From FEN-680 sp036845225 (GTDB lineage: Bacteria > Actinomycetota > Geothermincolia > Fen-727 > Anoxymicrobiaceae), in NCBI GenBank assembly GCA_036845225.1, contig DAIUEJ010000044.1, forward strand, positions 1 to 21,285: a stretch of DNA of 21,285 nucleotides, in the 5' to 3' direction. The translations under genes and the position numbers were made by a program. Positions 20,712 to 21,285 of the stretch are shown here, piece after piece. Each line of letters opens with the position of its first letter. Positions within the stretch are counted from its first letter, which is position 1. The notes under the pieces are model-generated. The model saw nothing but the letters and a program-made list of their open reading frames with translations. It made no database searches and had not been told where the DNA came from.

Positions 20712-21285
20712 TCAGAGGATGCCGTTGACGAAATCGATCACCGTATCCACGACCCCGCCGTCCGGGCTCGTCGTCGGATTCGTGGGGGTGGTCTTGTTCG
20801 TCGTAGTCGTAGTGGTCGAAGGCTGCGTATGCGGGCTGTTGGAGGGTTTCTGGGTATCGGTGGAAGTGCTGGCTGTGGGGTTCGCTGTCTGCTGCTGGCC
20901 AGGCGAGTTGGAAGCGGCCTGCTGCGAACCGGTGCTGGCAGGGCCGGCAGTCGCAGGCGCGGCGCTGGCAGCCGGCTGGGCCGTGACGCCCGGAGCCACT
21001 CCGCGAACTGCGTCCTCGAGAACATACGTGGCCTGGATCCCCGTGTCCACCAGGGCCCCCTGGATGTCGTTCGCCAGGGCGAGCCCGGTGACCCGTTGCG
21101 CCTGGTCGAGCAACCCCTGAGGCAGGCCAAGGCTTCCGAGCACCCGGAACAGCGGGTCAGTGACCTCGTTCAGCACGTCGCCGAGTCTGGAGGTCAGAAG
21201 GTCGAGGATCCCTCCAACATCACTCAGCAAGCCTCTCGTGATGTTTCCGGTCTGAGCCAGAGCGTCCTGGGGACCCTGGTTCTCG
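20712..21285 (-). CDS. Thr/Ser-rich secreted-looking protein, C-terminal part (5' end outside window)
   Basis: The frame is open to the window edge, so the gene is partial; at least 190 residues of its C-terminus are present. A TTG at 21230 could be a start, but coding-like sequence (ENQGPQDALAQTGNITRGL) continues upstream of it. The visible part has a Leu/Val/Asp-rich amphipathic helical region (GGILDLLTSRLGDVLNEV). An Ala/Pro/Ser/Thr/Gln-rich low-complexity linker follows, including TTTTTTNKTTPTNPTTSP. The last segment is GGVVDTVIDFVNGIL. The linker resembles extended, possibly glycosylated wall-spanning stalks. The end resembles the Val/Asp segments of operon protein 4 and of the LPxTG protein. 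There is no LPxTG at this end. It is convergent with the LPxTG gene. Function is unknown. Confidence 0.7.
   Translation of the reverse strand, partial: ENQGPQDALAQTGNITRGLLSDVGGILDLLTSRLGDVLNEVTDPLFRVLGSLGLPQGLLDQAQRVTGLALANDIQGALVDTGIQATYVLEDAVRGVAPGVTAQPAASAAPATAGPASTGSQQAASNSPGQQQTANPTASTSTDTQKPSNSPHTQPSTTTTTTNKTTPTNPTTSPDGGVVDTVIDFVNGIL

Noticed and set aside
21228..21230. TTG as the true start of the right-edge gene
   Set aside because: No good SD was seen before it and the frame stays open with protein-like composition to the window end, so the gene is treated as partial.

Overview
The window is GC-rich, densely coded DNA with strong Shine-Dalgarno (SD) sites, several TTG and GTG starts, and a surface protein ending in an LPxTG sorting signal. 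That points to a monoderm, Gram-positive-type bacterium. The aldehyde:ferredoxin oxidoreductase suggests an anaerobe, so an anaerobic, probably uncultured Actinomycetota lineage is my best inference. The taxonomy is not proven by the sequence. There are no rRNA or tRNA genes, CRISPR arrays or transposase genes that I can see.

Left part (1-4600, minus strand): a tungsten/molybdopterin aldehyde:ferredoxin oxidoreductase is followed by two zinc-ribbon membrane proteins. One has four transmembrane segments; the other is a TcaA/YvbJ-like single-pass protein. Short GC-rich hairpin repeats lie after the AOR gene and at the end of this group.

Middle part (4700-12750, mostly plus strand): a two-gene ABC-2 exporter sits behind an extended -10 promoter and a near-perfect inverted repeat that could be an operator. 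A 93-bp perfect inverted repeat follows. Next comes a complete Leloir set, galT-galK-galE. A convergent glycerophosphodiester phosphodiesterase gene overlaps the end of galE. A lipid-kinase-like gene and an enlarged low-molecular-weight protein-tyrosine-phosphatase gene follow.

Right-middle part (12773-15726, minus strand): murI, a metallo-beta-lactamase-fold hydrolase, rph and rdgB form a compact housekeeping operon with a good promoter. It converges on the phosphatase gene through a hairpin that contains both stop codons.

Right part (16006-21285): this is the most unusual region. Seven tightly packed minus-strand genes encode five membrane-anchored, mostly extracytoplasmic, helix-rich proteins of about 170-267 residues, then a 59-residue two-helix membrane protein and a 70-residue soluble protein. 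I recognise none of them. At four of the six junctions a purine-rich SD tract starts at or next to the preceding stop codon, suggesting coupled translation and perhaps a stoichiometric envelope complex. Divergent from this operon is a secreted Pro/Val-rich protein with an LPYTG cell-wall sorting signal. Convergent with that is the 3' end of a Thr/Ser-rich secreted-looking protein cut by the window edge. Together these look like an undescribed cell-surface module.

Two families of dispersed intergenic repeats punctuate the window. Family A is a 17-nt GCCGGCG hairpin with three copies. Family B has the core GGTGCCTG[TA]CCC and resembles REP elements. Both tend to sit at gene 3' ends, in places overlapping stop codons.
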